Shown piece by piece: positions 12,770-26,300 of a stretch of DNA of 64,000 nt (positions are counted from its first letter, which is position 1; each line of letters begins with the position of its first letter). The notes below the pieces were generated by a model. It was not told where the DNA came from, searched no databases, and worked only from the letters and a program-made list of their open reading frames with translations. Position numbers and translations under genes: made by a program. Origin of the DNA: Nematostella vectensis (Eukaryota > Cnidaria > Anthozoa > Actiniaria > Edwardsiidae); contig NC_064046.1 in NCBI RefSeq assembly GCF_932526225.1, positions 10,751,719-10,815,718 on the forward strand, written 5' to 3'.

Positions 12770-15700
12770 AAGGCGCGCGCGTCTGTCACGCAGGAATAAG
12801 TCACCCATGTAGTGAAGACATATTTAGCACCTAGGAATTATAAAATGATCAGCTGTCTGCATATTGAAGTCCACGGAACAACTGAAAGCATTTTGTTTAG
12901 TTAACCTATCGCGTTTGACAGGGAAATATAAAACGCTCGCATGGAAATTGCTTAGCCAAGCAGTTCATATTTTTAGCAGATTGACCTTTTGCTCGGGAAA
13001 CTTATAGGCGCACCGCGTCCCTTTTTAAGTGGTACTGGAGAACAGAGTTTTGAGCATTTGTTTTAGTCCTGTATCCGTTAAATACATAAGGAAAGTTAAG
13101 TCTGTGTTCACACAAGGTTTACCCTAAGTAAGCTTTAGACCTAGTCGTCGGTGAAATGTGTTTTTAGTACATTTTAAGAGTTTGAGTGCAAAAATGATTA
13201 TAATGCTGTCAATCATATTAATCACGTGTGTAGCTTGCCATGCGCACTAGCACAGCTAGCAAGACAGGGCTGAAAAACGCAAGACTAGTTCCAGTACCGC
13301 GCGTGTAAACCAGCCTTTTTGTTTTGAAATGGCGGCGTTTTACCGGCGAACTGTCACATTTTGGCGAATGCTAAGAAAACTAGATCAAATCTAAGGCTAA
13401 AATTTTCTTTATGACTCCCTCATTATCAAACAAATCTGTCATCTTTTGTAGAGTATGGTTTTAATGCTGTACAGTAAGTCAAAACAGCGGCCGAAGTCAG
13501 CCTTTCGTACCTTTACTCGAACGATTCAACACTGAGATTTTCGCCAGAACACGCGCCTGCGCATACGTTATTCAGCACTGACAGCTAGCAGTTATTGTGT
13601 GACAACCGTAGTCAGTAGCAACATGTAAACATTACGTAAGTCACTGTAGCCCAAGGATAACAAACCGACACGCCCATGGGGGGTAGTTTCTCGAACGCCA
13701 ATTGGCTGAAGCCTTATCTAAACAGACTCGAACGCCAATTGGCTGAAGCCTTATCTAAACAGAGCTCTCAAAAACGAACTTGAAGAAACACACATGTAAA
13801 AACACTTGCAAGACAAAACACTTACAATACTTGAATAACACATATATCACATATGAGAATGAAAAAATCTTGTAAAGACTTTGTAACAGCGATTAAGTAA
13901 AAACTGGTACATCCCCCAGCTAAGTAGGTCATAGTCGTTCTGTTACATGTGGTTAGAGAACCAAAAATAATAGCGGTTACATCTGGTGAGAGAACCGAAA
14001 AGTATAGCTGTTACACGTCATTCTCGCTAGACTTTGTCGAGTGCAGAGCTCCATAAAAAGAAGCAAAAGAGATATGATCAAGTTCGAAATAATGTCTTAA
14101 ACATCAATAGTGCAAAGACGATTAATTAATTCGACAAAGTCTAAATCTTCAATCTTTTCTGGTGCCTGAACAGATAATAGAGAAATTCTGGAGCAAAAAA
14201 GTGTTCAGGTTTCGTTATTTTCACACGCGCGCGAAAGAACAGCGCGCGATGTTTTTGAATTTTACTTTCAATTATAATTTTTGTCGTTGTTGCCTTAGAA
14301 AACTACTCCCTAGAAGCTCGCCGTTATTGCCATGTGTATACAGAACATTATTTTCAACGTTGAAATGATCAAAGTTAATCTACGGCTCTGCTTTTTCAAG
14401 ATTGACGGAGCTTTGCACTTGACCTGATCTAGTGTGAATAACGACTTGGAGCAGGCGCGCGCCTTTATACCGCAGGTCCTCACGATGTGGAATCCCTGTG
14501 TAAGCGCCTGCGTTTGTGTCAGCGGATCAGTTGAGCCACCATTTTTCATTCTGTGTAAAATTCAATATGGCGTCTAGCTAGACGTTTTCGCCACCGTGTT
14601 TCTAATGACGCTGGACAGCGTGTGCAGGGTAAACTGCATTCCCAATTACCACATAGGATTACCGCTGACTAAGCATAGACGCTAACACAGGATACCTCAC
14701 GGTTAATGATAGTGCAGATTATAAAAGTACCATTGCTCGTACTTTGTCATTTTCTCCGCACATTAGTTGCATCAATTATATACCGTAAATGATATAATAA
14801 ACGCCCCCTATCCATTAAATGCCCCTCCCCCTCGGACCATCAAAATTCCGGTCGTTTATTAAATAATTTACGGTAATCGGAGGCTAATAATCCATCGAGA
14901 AGACGTATCTTAAAATTAAAAAAAAATCATTATCGGAAAATCATTGCGTCATATGGTGGTACCCAGACACGTATGTGTGCATCAGCACGTAGCCAGGATC
15001 TTTTGAGGGGAGGGCGGGGGATGAGCAGTCTTAGGTATCATATGGAAGGAGGATCGATTCTTCAATAAAAAATGACCCTCTTTTTGGCGGCCAAGGGGGA
15101 GGGGGAGGGGGTGTACGCGCACCCACGCGCCTGTGTATATCATTTTCGGCGCCACCAAAATGCATTCATTTTAGTATGCATATTGAAAAAAATAAGAACA
15201 GATTGTTGTTGATTAAATTACCACGAGCAAGAATAAAAACAATAAAACTGTAAAATACAAAGAAAGGATCAATATCTTATTTTTGCCCTGGTACAGATAG
15301 GATGGAGAGATGAAAGTCACAGACATCATTATACGGAGAGGATTTTGAGGTTCTTAAGGCCTAGCTAAACTTGTAGCGCGCCTAAAGTCTTGTAGCAGCG
15401 ACAAAGAAATATTTCTCGGATAGTTAAAAATTATATTAGTGTCGCGCGTTACAAAATTTGTCGCGCACTACAAGTTTTTGGAAGTGGCCAAACAGGAAAC
15501 AGTTAATAAGAGACGCGCTCGACATGTCGCCTAGTTTATCCACGCCTTTAAAAAGAATACACTGTGTTTTTGCGGCCAAAGAGGGGGCACCGGTTCTCCA
15601 CACTTAAGGCGTTCACGCCAGAATGCACTACATCGAAAAAGTGATGGTTGTTATTGTTATCGTTATCGTTATCGCTATTGTTATTGTTATTGTTATTGTT

Positions 15701-16745
15701 TTTGTTATTGTTTTTGTTTTTGTTATTGTTATTGTTATTGTTATTGTTATTGTTATTGTTATTGTTATTGTTATTGTTATTGTTATTGTTATTGTTATTG
15801 TTATTGTTATTGTTATTGTTATTGTTATTGTTATTGTTATTGTTATTGTTATTGTTATTGTTATTGTTATTGTTATCCACGTTTCACTCACAAGGAAAAT
15901 AAACCCTGGGGGACGGAAAGGAATGAACATGGTCAAAGATAAAAAAAACACACTTAGGGTGGACTCTAGCGATGATGTAATCGCAATACCGTTCGGTATA
16001 CATCTCCAAGCATTATTTCGAATTTACGATCATTTCGGGGAAAATAGAAAAATATTTACACAAGATGCTTGACAATGGATCGCATTGATGGCACATGAGG
16101 GAGGGTATCACAGCTTTCGGTAGTTCTGTTTCTTAAAGTTCTTAAAACCTTATATCAATCTAGCCAAAACAAAGCATAGACAAACTTTCAAACTCTGAAA
16201 AGGGAATTGAATTTGATTGAAATTTGAATTTTCTACAGATCTTTGAAAATTTTCCTGGCCGCGCGAAAGGAGATTGAATCGAGGGAATAATTCCAAGTTT
16301 TGGCGAGAAAATCAGAAACAACGTATTTTCCTTAAATCCGTTAAAATTCAGAGACGGCAATACCACAAAATATTGGCGAATTGTTTTCTATTGCAATGCT
16401 ACCCACAATGAAGCGAAGAATAATTTAAAGTCGAGAATTGTATGCGAAAAAAGAAAATATCGTTTTGTTGTAGGTTTCAAAAACAGCGCGCGCTCGTGAG
16501 AATGTCGCCATTCTTGATTGCAAATGCAGCGCGCGCGCACAATGCAAAAACAATTCAAAGACTAAAAAATATCTGCTTAATTTTGCACATTTGTTTCCTG
16601 AAGTTAAATAGTCATTTGACTACCAGGTTGAGATATAAAGATGACGGTAAAAGTTGTAACCACACAGCGTTCTTCAGCAATAACTAAGAAGAAATGAAGA
16701 CGGGAACCGGTTTAGCGCGCGCATATGTTTTCTCATGTAATTTGG
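12770..16745. other. Duplicated spacer between copies 1 and 2, first part
   Basis: Near-identical counterpart of 1243-5405, without supported genes. It carries the same two-copy CTCGAACGCC repeat (about 13,689-13,760), the G-rich MITE-like block (about 14,980-15,135) and the hexamer array. Differences from the first spacer are scattered substitutions and a few small indels. Homology is interrupted at 16,745 by DNA absent from the other spacer. Confidence 0.8.
15648..15877. repeat. (ATTGTT)n hexanucleotide array upstream of copy 2
   Basis: Shorter counterpart of 4133-4527. Its first 70 bases are degenerate, with ATCGTT and TTTGTT variants, while the rest is pure. Translation gives poly-Asn or Ile-Val runs that I do not call as genes. 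Confidence 0.96.
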
Positions 16746-19700
16746 ATAGAATCAAAAAGCCCAAACTGTCACGATCTCGTACCAGAACAATGAATAATAT
16801 ATAGATTTAGGCACTGCCTAAAAGCGGAGCCAGCATTGAACACCTTTTGTATTGACTGATCGAAGTATTTTTGGGGGATCTAGGATCCTGCTCTTTACTG
16901 AGATTTATTCATTGGACAAACCAAATGGATCCAGGCCTTATTCAATATTTTAAATTATGCAGTACATCAAAGTTAACAAACACAATTCCTGGTGTAAATA
17001 TGGCTGTCAAAGTTGTCAAGAGTCTAATGGTAAATTTCCCCACCATAGAAGCTTCATTATGAATATTTTTTTAATCAAAACAATACTCGACAAGCTTTGC
17101 CCTTGTGCAGAATATGTCATGGATGTAACATCATTCCAAAGATTCCAAATAATATATTTAGACTGTTCAACTGCCATACTGTAATTTGAATGTATCTATT
17201 TAGTGGTGATTCTTTTCTTTATTGGACTGAATATTCAGAAAAATGTCTGGAAATTAAAATCCACAAATGTATCTGCTTTCATGCATTACATATTGGTGCA
17301 CCCACCCTTTACCATATAGTGGCCTTGTTGTTGGTGGCCTACTCCAAAATGAATGCAAGGGAGAAAAATACAGATTGATTTTGGAAGCAAATCCGAAAAA
17401 AAATACACCCAAGACATCACTGACAGTGCTAAAATGCTACCTTTTAATTTCAAACCAAACCCTTTCATTGATCTATGTTTGGGGTAGAGAGGAAACAGCT
17501 AAGAATATCAATTGACTAAAAAATTGTCGACGGGAGAGGAGAAATAAAGGAAATCGACTCAACTTGAACGGTTTGGTGAGAAAAATATAAGAGTAATGAA
17601 AATAATTTGATTGAGCATTTATTGACATTTCCCCTTTCCCATTATCTTAACCCTTTCACCACCACAGGCCTCTAAAGAGGCCAAGCCTATTCTATCCAAG
17701 CTATGTGAACAGAACATGGTTGTTGCTAGTGTTATATAGTTTAAGTATCTCGCCCTAAAAAACCCTACCCCTCATAAAAGTTCCATTAATGTATATTTGT
17801 AAAGGTACATTCTGACAAGCTTTGTCCTTGAGAAGAATGGATGAAACAGGATTTCAAAGATATTATATAGTGTCAGAGACTGACTTGGAAAGGAAATCCT
17901 AAAAAAATATATAAGTTAAAGTACTAAATAAAAATTTCTAATTTAAAAATCAAATTTGTTCATTAATTTATTTTTGGTGTAGAGGGGAAATAGCAAAGAG
18001 CATTAATTGCATAAAAATTGGAAAAGTAGGAGAAGTAAAAGGAAGAAATATGACTCTTCTTTAAATGTTTGAAAAGAAAATATAACAATAATAAGTACAT
18101 GATAATTTTATTCAGTACATTCCTAAAATATCCCCTTTCCCATTATCTTTAGGTTGATAGAAAACTGTTTTCTTTACAGATTTATTATTTAAAAAGCAAA
18201 AGTTTGTTTTTAGTTTTATATTATATAAGTATCTTGTTCTAAAAAAAAAAACCTATTGAGTGTGTACTGCTGAATCACATAGTAATGAACTAGTCATTTG
18301 AGCCCCCTCCCTTATTGTCCCACAGAAGTCAGGGGTTAATGTGGGGTTTAAGACCACTTTTTAACCAGAATATGTCAAGAGGGGTGGTGGTATTAACGGT
18401 TTTTGACTCTTAACTTGGAAACAGGCTTTTATTAAAGTCTAATCCCCCACCCTTTCCTGAGACCATGGGTGTGGGGGTATCAAATGACTAGTGAATAAGA
18501 ACTCCCTACTGTTCTCTTCAATACATGGTTTTTAATTCTCATGTCTTCCAGTCTTTAGCATTCATCTTGGCCCTCAGGTAATTCCTGGTTCATAAAAAAG
18601 TGAAAACAATTATTTATTTTTTCTTTCAAAACAATCTTTTCATCAAGCCATTTATAATCTAACTAATTTTTTACAACTATTTAAAAAGAATAAACAAATG
18701 AGATGCAAGATGCAGACAATAACAACAATACATATTGACAATAGGGGTTGGTTTTTTTTATCCTCGATAAGGAAACTTTCTCTTGTAAGTTGAAAAAGTT
18801 GCTGTATCTTCTAAGGATATGTATCTTTTTAGGACCAAGAGCACAGGATATAAAGACAAGAACGGTCTTCTTTAGCAGGATTTGACAAATGCAACACGAT
18901 ATTTGCTAGCCTTTATGAAATATCTCAACACAATCAATCTGCCCTGAAAAAGTCTTATTAAAGAAGAAAATTTGGTAGAGTGGAATTTCGATTTTTTATG
19001 GTGTATTGCATTTTATTCAACACACTCAAGAATATAGATAAAACGAAGAATGTCAAAACAAAAGGTGTTATGCTCAAATAATTTGATTACTAAGTTAAGT
19101 ACTCGCATTCTCAAAGCAAACAAAAAGGACAACAAAAAGCCCAATAACTGTCATATCCTCAATAGACAATACAAACCGTCGTCCGAAACTCACCTTGCAT
19201 TGTTTTTTTGATCGTTTTCTTGTGGTTCTTTTCGCTTTTTAATGTGAACTGTTACTTGCTTAAATTTACTAGCTAAAACCAGATAAATCTTGGCGTGAAT
19301 GAATGTTAGTAGATCTCCTCTAGTTGACTTTATCCTTAAGTCACAAAATTTGAGGCAAAATAAATAATCATCGCATAATCGACAAGAACTTTTTCCCCTG
19401 CTCCGTGCTTGTATTTAGTCGCCATTTCGGGGCCGAGTGGGGCCTGGGAGTAGCGCGGCTGACTGACTGGCGGGCTGGCTGGCTGGCGAGTGACACCACA
19501 GGGTACCCGCGCGATGACCACAAAAACCAAGTCGCATACCTATACCAAATTTCTATGCCTATGGAGCTACGCGCGCGGCCTGCGGCCGCGCTTGGCTCCG
19601 CTACAACACACCAAAAAACTGGAAATCGACTCTGCCAAATTTTCGTCTTTAATAAGACTTCTTCAGGGCAGACTTAAGAAGGTGAATCGTTACAAGCTTA

Positions 19701-19876
19701 TTTACATGAGAATAGTGGCGCGAGACGCAAAAACATTACAACTGACAAAAACGCGCATTTTCTAGAATAGCGCGCGCTATGGATAAAAAGAATTTACACA
19801 TCTCTACGTGGGTTCCTACTACAAAAAAAGTCATCACTATTAAGACCCCGCGGGTAGATAGACTCATGTAATTTGG
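16746..19876. mobile_element. About 3.1-kb insertion in the copy 2 spacer
   Basis: The spacer before copy 1 reads straight through CTCATGTAATTTGG, but here that 14-base word occurs at 16,732-16,745 and again at 19,863-19,876 with 3.1 kb between. This looks like an insertion with a target duplication, or a deletion between direct repeats in the other unit. The left end (AGAATCAAAAAGCCCAAACT) and a segment at 19,607-19,670 both recur in a small element at 38,393-38,520. The interior is AT-rich with only short frames and contains an old internal duplication (about 17,080-17,650 against 17,808-18,160). No transposase was recognised. Confidence 0.55.
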
Positions 19877-20378
19877 TTGACATCTCGATCTACGTCACAA
19901 ATGTCTGGACCCGGGCCTTTCAATTCACGGCCATTTTTCCAAAGGTTGACCAAAATAACACAATATTACAGATTTGAGTTATACGCGCGAACGCGTGTTT
20001 TATAGGGTCCATACGAACCACATACCATTTGGAAGAAGAAAATAAAAAGAACTGACAAAGTCTATCAACTTTGAAAGGTTATATGGACTTTAACCAATTT
20101 GTGGGGAAAAAACGTCAAATAAAATAATACTTATTTTGCCTTTAAATAGATGGTTATTCATTATTTGCATATAAAATGCGTTTTGGAACAAAAATTACCT
20201 TTCATGCTGCTTTTCCTATTCGGTAAACGGAACCATGTAGAGTCTAGGCTACTCTCTGGATTAACAAATATTTCACTATTGATACTTTAAAATGATTATG
20301 CACATCTTTTGTTCTTTAAAAAATGCAATTTGTAGCCACTTGCATTCACAAATTAGACGCTTAGAGTCGCCGTCAGTC
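19877..20378. other. Region immediately upstream of copy 2
   Basis: About 200 bp (19,893-20,094) is absent from the equivalent place before copy 1, after which homology to 5430-5705 resumes. The last 280 bp are therefore shared by both copies and should hold the core promoter and 5' UTR. I see no strong TATA motif. An in-frame upstream ATG exists at 20,292, but the conserved start is the one at 20,379 (ATGGCGGACACAAG). Confidence 0.5.
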
Positions 20379-23300
20379 ATGGCGGACACAAGTTGGAAAG
20401 GTTTCTTGTGCAATACTAGCTTACACGGTGCTCGCTACCTTACAGAGAATAACTTCCTCCGAAGAGCTTTCTGGTTGTTTGTGGTTTTAGCGGGGTTTGC
20501 TGGCTTTATTTACCAGTCTTTTCTTTCGATTACTTCGTTTTACAGTTGGCCCGTATCAACTGTGATGATGACGGAATGGCACAAAGAGATGAACTTTCCA
20601 GCAGTTACAATATGCAACTTCAACCCTATCAGCAAGTCAAGATATGCTCAAAATTATGGGAATCTTTTCAATTTATCAACTCAAGAGTCGAATAATATAA
20701 TAAATGGAATCATCTTCCTAATGTCAGCCCCGCGGGATAGTTCTCAAAAATCGAAGTTTTCACAATTTTCGCTAGAAAACTACACACAAAGAGGGCCTAT
20801 GCTGGGTAAGTCCTTGCGTTCGTACGCACATTCCATTGATGGGATGCTCTCGCTAAAATGGCTAGAACCTTGCAAATACAGCGGCAAAGAGTGTGGCAAG
20901 AATAGCTTTTCTACATTTGAACACCTTCGATATGGATCTTGCCATACGTTCAATTCGGATGGCCAGTTTGGGCTAAAAGTAGACAGTATTGGGCCAATCA
21001 GTGGATTGCAATTGCGTTTAAATGTCGAGGAGAAAGACCATGTCAGTAATTTATATGGACTTCAAGCGGGCTTCAAAGTTCTTGTTCACGACCCTCGAGA
21101 GCACCCGATGATAGAGGAGACCGGATTTGCCTTACAGCCGGGAACGCATACATTCTGCTCAGTCAGGATGAAGAAGGTGAGAAAACTCATGATAACAAAA
21201 GACAGCAAGGTGTACAGCACCTATCAGAACTATATAGCCAAAAAATAGGGTCATCGATAGCAACTTGACTCCGCCTCTGCCTTTTAAAGAAAAATAGCGA
21301 GAGACAATTACAACGAAATAAATGAAATACCATGTATAAGATAACCATTCGTACCCTAAAAACGCCCTGAAGGACAAGGTTCTCGTATTAAAGAGGGTTT
21401 TCAACGCTTGTACGCTTATGAATAAGGAATTAACTGTTTGTGCACAAAAACGCAATTTCCTTATTAGCATGGTGTCCTTATTTCAAGAAAAACAATGTCT
21501 TTTTTTACGAAGCGTTATTATTATATTATAAGGGGTCTTGGATACGTGATGTAATAGATACTTTACGGAATCACACAAGAATCAAATCATTTGCATTTCT
21601 TTATTACATAGTACGTCAACCTGAGGGCACCATATCGCACCGAATGCGGAGAGAACATTACTGACTTCAACCGATACTTCAATGTGAACTATACCATGGC
21701 AATCTGTAGCAAGCAGTGTCTCCATGACTACGGGATAAAAAAATGCGGCTGCCAGCCAATCTTTGAAATCACAAGTGAGTTTATGGATTCCGGTAGCCTT
21801 ACTCACTGTCTCTTACTCGGTGTCCTGAAGCCGAAGCTAGCGCGCTAGTTGAAATGGCGGCCATTCGAGACTAAGTCTTTAAGTGCCCTAGTCAGTAACA
21901 CCTTGTTATTGTTTTGATTTAATAATTGAAGTCACATATGTACTAAAATCTCGAAATAAAAGTTTAAAAATATAGTTTGGTACTTAATTTACCAGGTTCA
22001 ACCGAAAATATCGCATTGGCTTACCCAAATCAGCCGATGGAAATGGATGCTTTTTCGCACTTGGTACTTTGCTAGGATGACAAAATGGCGGATGACAGAG
22101 ACTGTTCAAAGCGGCAATCGCCGTACGACGGAAACTCAACCAACAAGAGTCTAAATAATCTACAGCGTATTGCCCCAATCACGGACGGTATCCAATTCAG
22201 GACAGTTTGCATCGAAAGACTCTTTAAAATATACGAAAGCGAAAAAAAATCTTATGTGATCTTAATTGATAGTAACTACATCTCATAATCACGTGTGCTG
22301 TAGGAATTGCGTCGTTGGCGTTATTACCAGCGAGAAAATTCAAGTTTATTTGAAGCTGACTCAAACTTTTGTGCGCGTAGTTTGAAAGTTAACGATGCAG
22401 TGAATTTAACGCTTTACATAAACCAGTCTTTCTGGTAAATTGGAGTTAAAAAAAATACCAACTTTTTTGGTGGGAATGAAGCACTGTAAAATACTTTTAC
22501 AATAGAATAGAAGTTCTTTAATCTCGCTACTAATTTAGAAGAATGAAAGCGTTTTGAAAATTTACGAAGTGTGCCTAAACACTGACACAAATAGACTGCT
22601 TATTGGAAATATGTTTAAAAAGATAATGGGAATTAGTTTTTGCATTTAAAAAACATTCTGGAGAGATTTAGGTACATAAAAAAACGTGTCAATTTATGCA
22701 ATCATATGATAAAGACAACGCTCGCAAAAAACTGCAACATTATTAGCAGCTGGTAAAAATGTTACAAATATTTAGTTCGTCAAACTTTCTAAACACAGGC
22801 TATGTAGACAGCCAAAAGTATAAATTACAGCCTTTTAAGCACGTCCGGGATATAAGTTTGTTTCTTTCTCGACGCTTTTATCACCAGGTTACAATAATTA
22901 TTTTGAATGTGACTTTTTAGAGTCATTTTTTTGGGGGGAACCCATTCAGAAGTAAGTAAAGTACAAACGCCGCTACGTTTGACAGATATTGATACAAAGC
23001 CGTCTATCTACGGCGAAAGGTCAAAACAAGATTAAGTGAGAAAAATATTTGTTGCATTTTTATTAAGATGAATCAGTAAAACTTAATAGGATTATTGTTA
23101 TATGTCAAATTTCATGATTATTTTTTTGACGGATTCAAACGATGAATTTTTGATTTAGAGTGCGCGCAATTATCAAGTAAACAATTCCTAAAATACTCTT
23201 CGTAGATCCACATAATTAAAGATGGCTTTGTTAAATAAAATAAATTCTTATTATAATTTTAAAAGCATTTGAAATATATGGGAGAAGTTACGAAAATCGT

Positions 23301-26300
23301 CCATGAAGTTTGTGTCCGGAATTGGGGCCAGTTGACCGGGGTTAGAGCAAATCAGTGACACATACTTTTCGAGCACAGCGCTCTAAACTTGAAAACATAT
23401 GTATATATATATATATTATAAATATTTTATTAGGTTATGGTCCAATCTTGTTTCTGGCAAAATATCAAAAGTGTTCTTTTAATAGACAAAACGTTGTGGT
23501 GCTAAATGCAAAAACCGTCCGTAATTGGGGCAACACACTGTATTAGAATCCGCGCTAATTAAAAAGTCACCCGCTCTTAATTGTCAGTAACACACTCAAA
23601 GAAACTTACAATAGACACACTGCTTTTACAATTTGGAAGTATTTTGGATCGTATAAATTTTTATATGAATTTTTAAACTTAATAACAACATTTTGAATTT
23701 TAAAAATTGTATACCAGTCAAATTAAAAATACGTTGTACAAAAACACTGATTAAGTCTTTCTTTTCAGAGGATGTGCCGCTGTGCTCTTTAAACGACACA
23801 TTTGAGTGCATCTACCCAACATATAATGGTAAGTCGAAGACTGAAAATTCCTGAATAATTATGTTCTAAAGACCTTTGTACTTTCAAGATAATGAGTAGC
23901 AAATATTGAGCCACATTCCCTAATCCCAATTTTGAAAATTGTTTTATTACCGCTCTGGATTTCGAAAGAAACGCACCAAATGTTATATTCCCATTTTATT
24001 CTCAATCTGTTCGCGTTGAAATATACTTTTTTTAACGAGGTTTAATCATCATTGCGTTGTATTGCATTCTAAAGAAGGCAAAAAATTACCTTATGTGGGT
24101 TTCCCATGAAAGCGCTGTACGTGCTAGCTGTACTTTATCCTACCACACTCTATTCTTCCGTAATTTCCTCTACCTATTTGTTATTTCTAAGCAGGGGCGG
24201 ATCTAGCTTTCATATATCAGTCACTCTTGTTTTAAAAACTGTCGTTTTCATAGCTCGCTCAGTCATTTCCCTAATTCCACAGGAATTCGTGTTTACTACG
24301 ATTTTGCTGGCAGTCATCTTAGAAATGGAGCCTAGTCCCTTACGATTTAGAATATCACAGGTCTCCCGCGCGCTCGCCCCAGGCTCTTTTAGACCATCGA
24401 GAAAAACGACAGCCATTGATTGATATGCAGCGTGTGGCGTTTGGCTCACCGTGACAGAGGGGGGAGGGGGTATTTGTTTTGTTACATATTTGTTTCTGGC
24501 AGTCAAAAAGGGGGTTTAGACCCTCTAACCCCCTCCCCCTAGATCCGAGAATTTTGAAATATATTTCGATTTTCTTTTTGCTTTCACGGCACATTTTGCT
24601 TTTAGAATTTAACAATGTCCATTCTTATTAGGGCCCTATCCACGGGAGGCGGCAGAATGCTTCAAAAAGTCATGCCCTGTACCGTGTTACTACACCAAGT
24701 ACGAGACCAAGCTTTCTTACGCGTCGGCTATAAGTAACGCCATCGCAAGAGACATTCCAACATACCTACTACCAAATGGAAGCGAGTTTGACGACATAGA
24801 AAAGATGACAGAGGGGGAACGAAAAACGTTTTTCAGGTAGAGAAAGTCTTTAGAGAAGATAACGACATACCCACACTACAAAGTCGCGCAAGACGAAAGT
24901 GGTGATGTAAAGCAAGGTTTTAGGTAGGGGCAGGGGCTCATAAGTAGGGGCAATCAACTTCCCCACATTCTGGTATTATATAGGTGTCACGGCGTTTCCT
25001 AGGATCAGGCTATTTTTAGACGCGCAGATGAGCCAATCAGATTCGACCTTTGTGTTGACGTTTTGGCTGAGCTCAACTGCACGCGCAGTCTCAGACAAAA
25101 AGCTATGTTCTCTCTTCGGTACTTTGACTTTTGTTGCTGTCTTCTTTTATATGAATCATCCAACCCTACCTACGACTTTGAATTCTAGCTTGCATTTTTT
25201 TGGTATACAAACAAAACCGACGGATGATGGATGAAAAAATATTCTTCCTAACTGAAATTTGCGAGTGCAGCCTCACGTCATTCGAGCGACCAACGTCAAG
25301 GTGATTGGCCCGTTCGTGCGCGCGCGTCTAAAAATAGCCTGATCCTCGGAAACGCAGTGACACTTATATAATACAGATGATTGCCCCTACTTATGAGCCC
25401 CTGGTAGGGAAAGATATTTACCACTCTTGTGTGTCAGCAGAAGAGGTCACATCCATGTCTTTTTTTGCATTGAACTTCTGCCAAGGCAGCCAAAATGACC
25501 AGGGGGGTGGGGTAGGGGAGGGGGGATGCGCAGCGTAGAAAAAGTATGATCCACCTTTTAGCGATAAATAATGTGGTAGGCGTTAAAGGTTGGTGTCCCT
25601 TATTATCCTTGCGCATCCTCGTCTGCGCATTCAAGAAAGCAAACTCACGCTTGTTTTTCATACACAAGTTATATTGTCACATGTCCAAACGGATGAAAAA
25701 ATGGTGGCTATTTACGACAATGTAGATTCACGTTAAACATGTACAGGAATATAAAATATGCGCACATTTTCCTCTGTTTGTCTATGCCCGAGCACGTTGT
25801 TTTCGTGCGCGCGATCGTCTTTCGTAATATTTTTTGTTGTCTCAACCCTTTTTCACAATATTTTCAAAAAAAATGATCAAATGAGGTGTTCTGCTCAATT
25901 AAGGATTAATGACGCTTGTGTATTTTTCCAAAAAAGCAATATTTCGCCATGATTTTCAACCAGTAACTGCAATGTCACTAAAGTCAAAATGGTACTCACC
26001 GGGGTGTATAAACTGTATTTCGGAGCTTTAAGGTAAAAAAAAAAAATGCACGATGACCCCTATTTTTTAAAGTTGAATTTCTAAAACATCGCATCAAATT
26101 AAAAACTGTGAGTTTTTAAAAATAAATTATGACATGACTACAATTTTACACGTTTTGTATCGAATTCTCGTTGTTAAAATGAGCACACACATCAGAAATG
26201 AACCCTATTTATGCATTAGTTTTATGGGAATTCTTTATATTTATGTGATTAGATGACAAGATTATCACACCTGGAATGTTTTAAGTAAAAATAAGACAAC

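Noticed and set aside
20292-20378. A 29-residue N-terminal extension of channel copy 2
   Set aside because: The upstream ATG is not preserved as an in-frame extension in copy 1, and DEG/ENaC proteins have a short N terminus before TM1, so the start at 20,379 is preferred.
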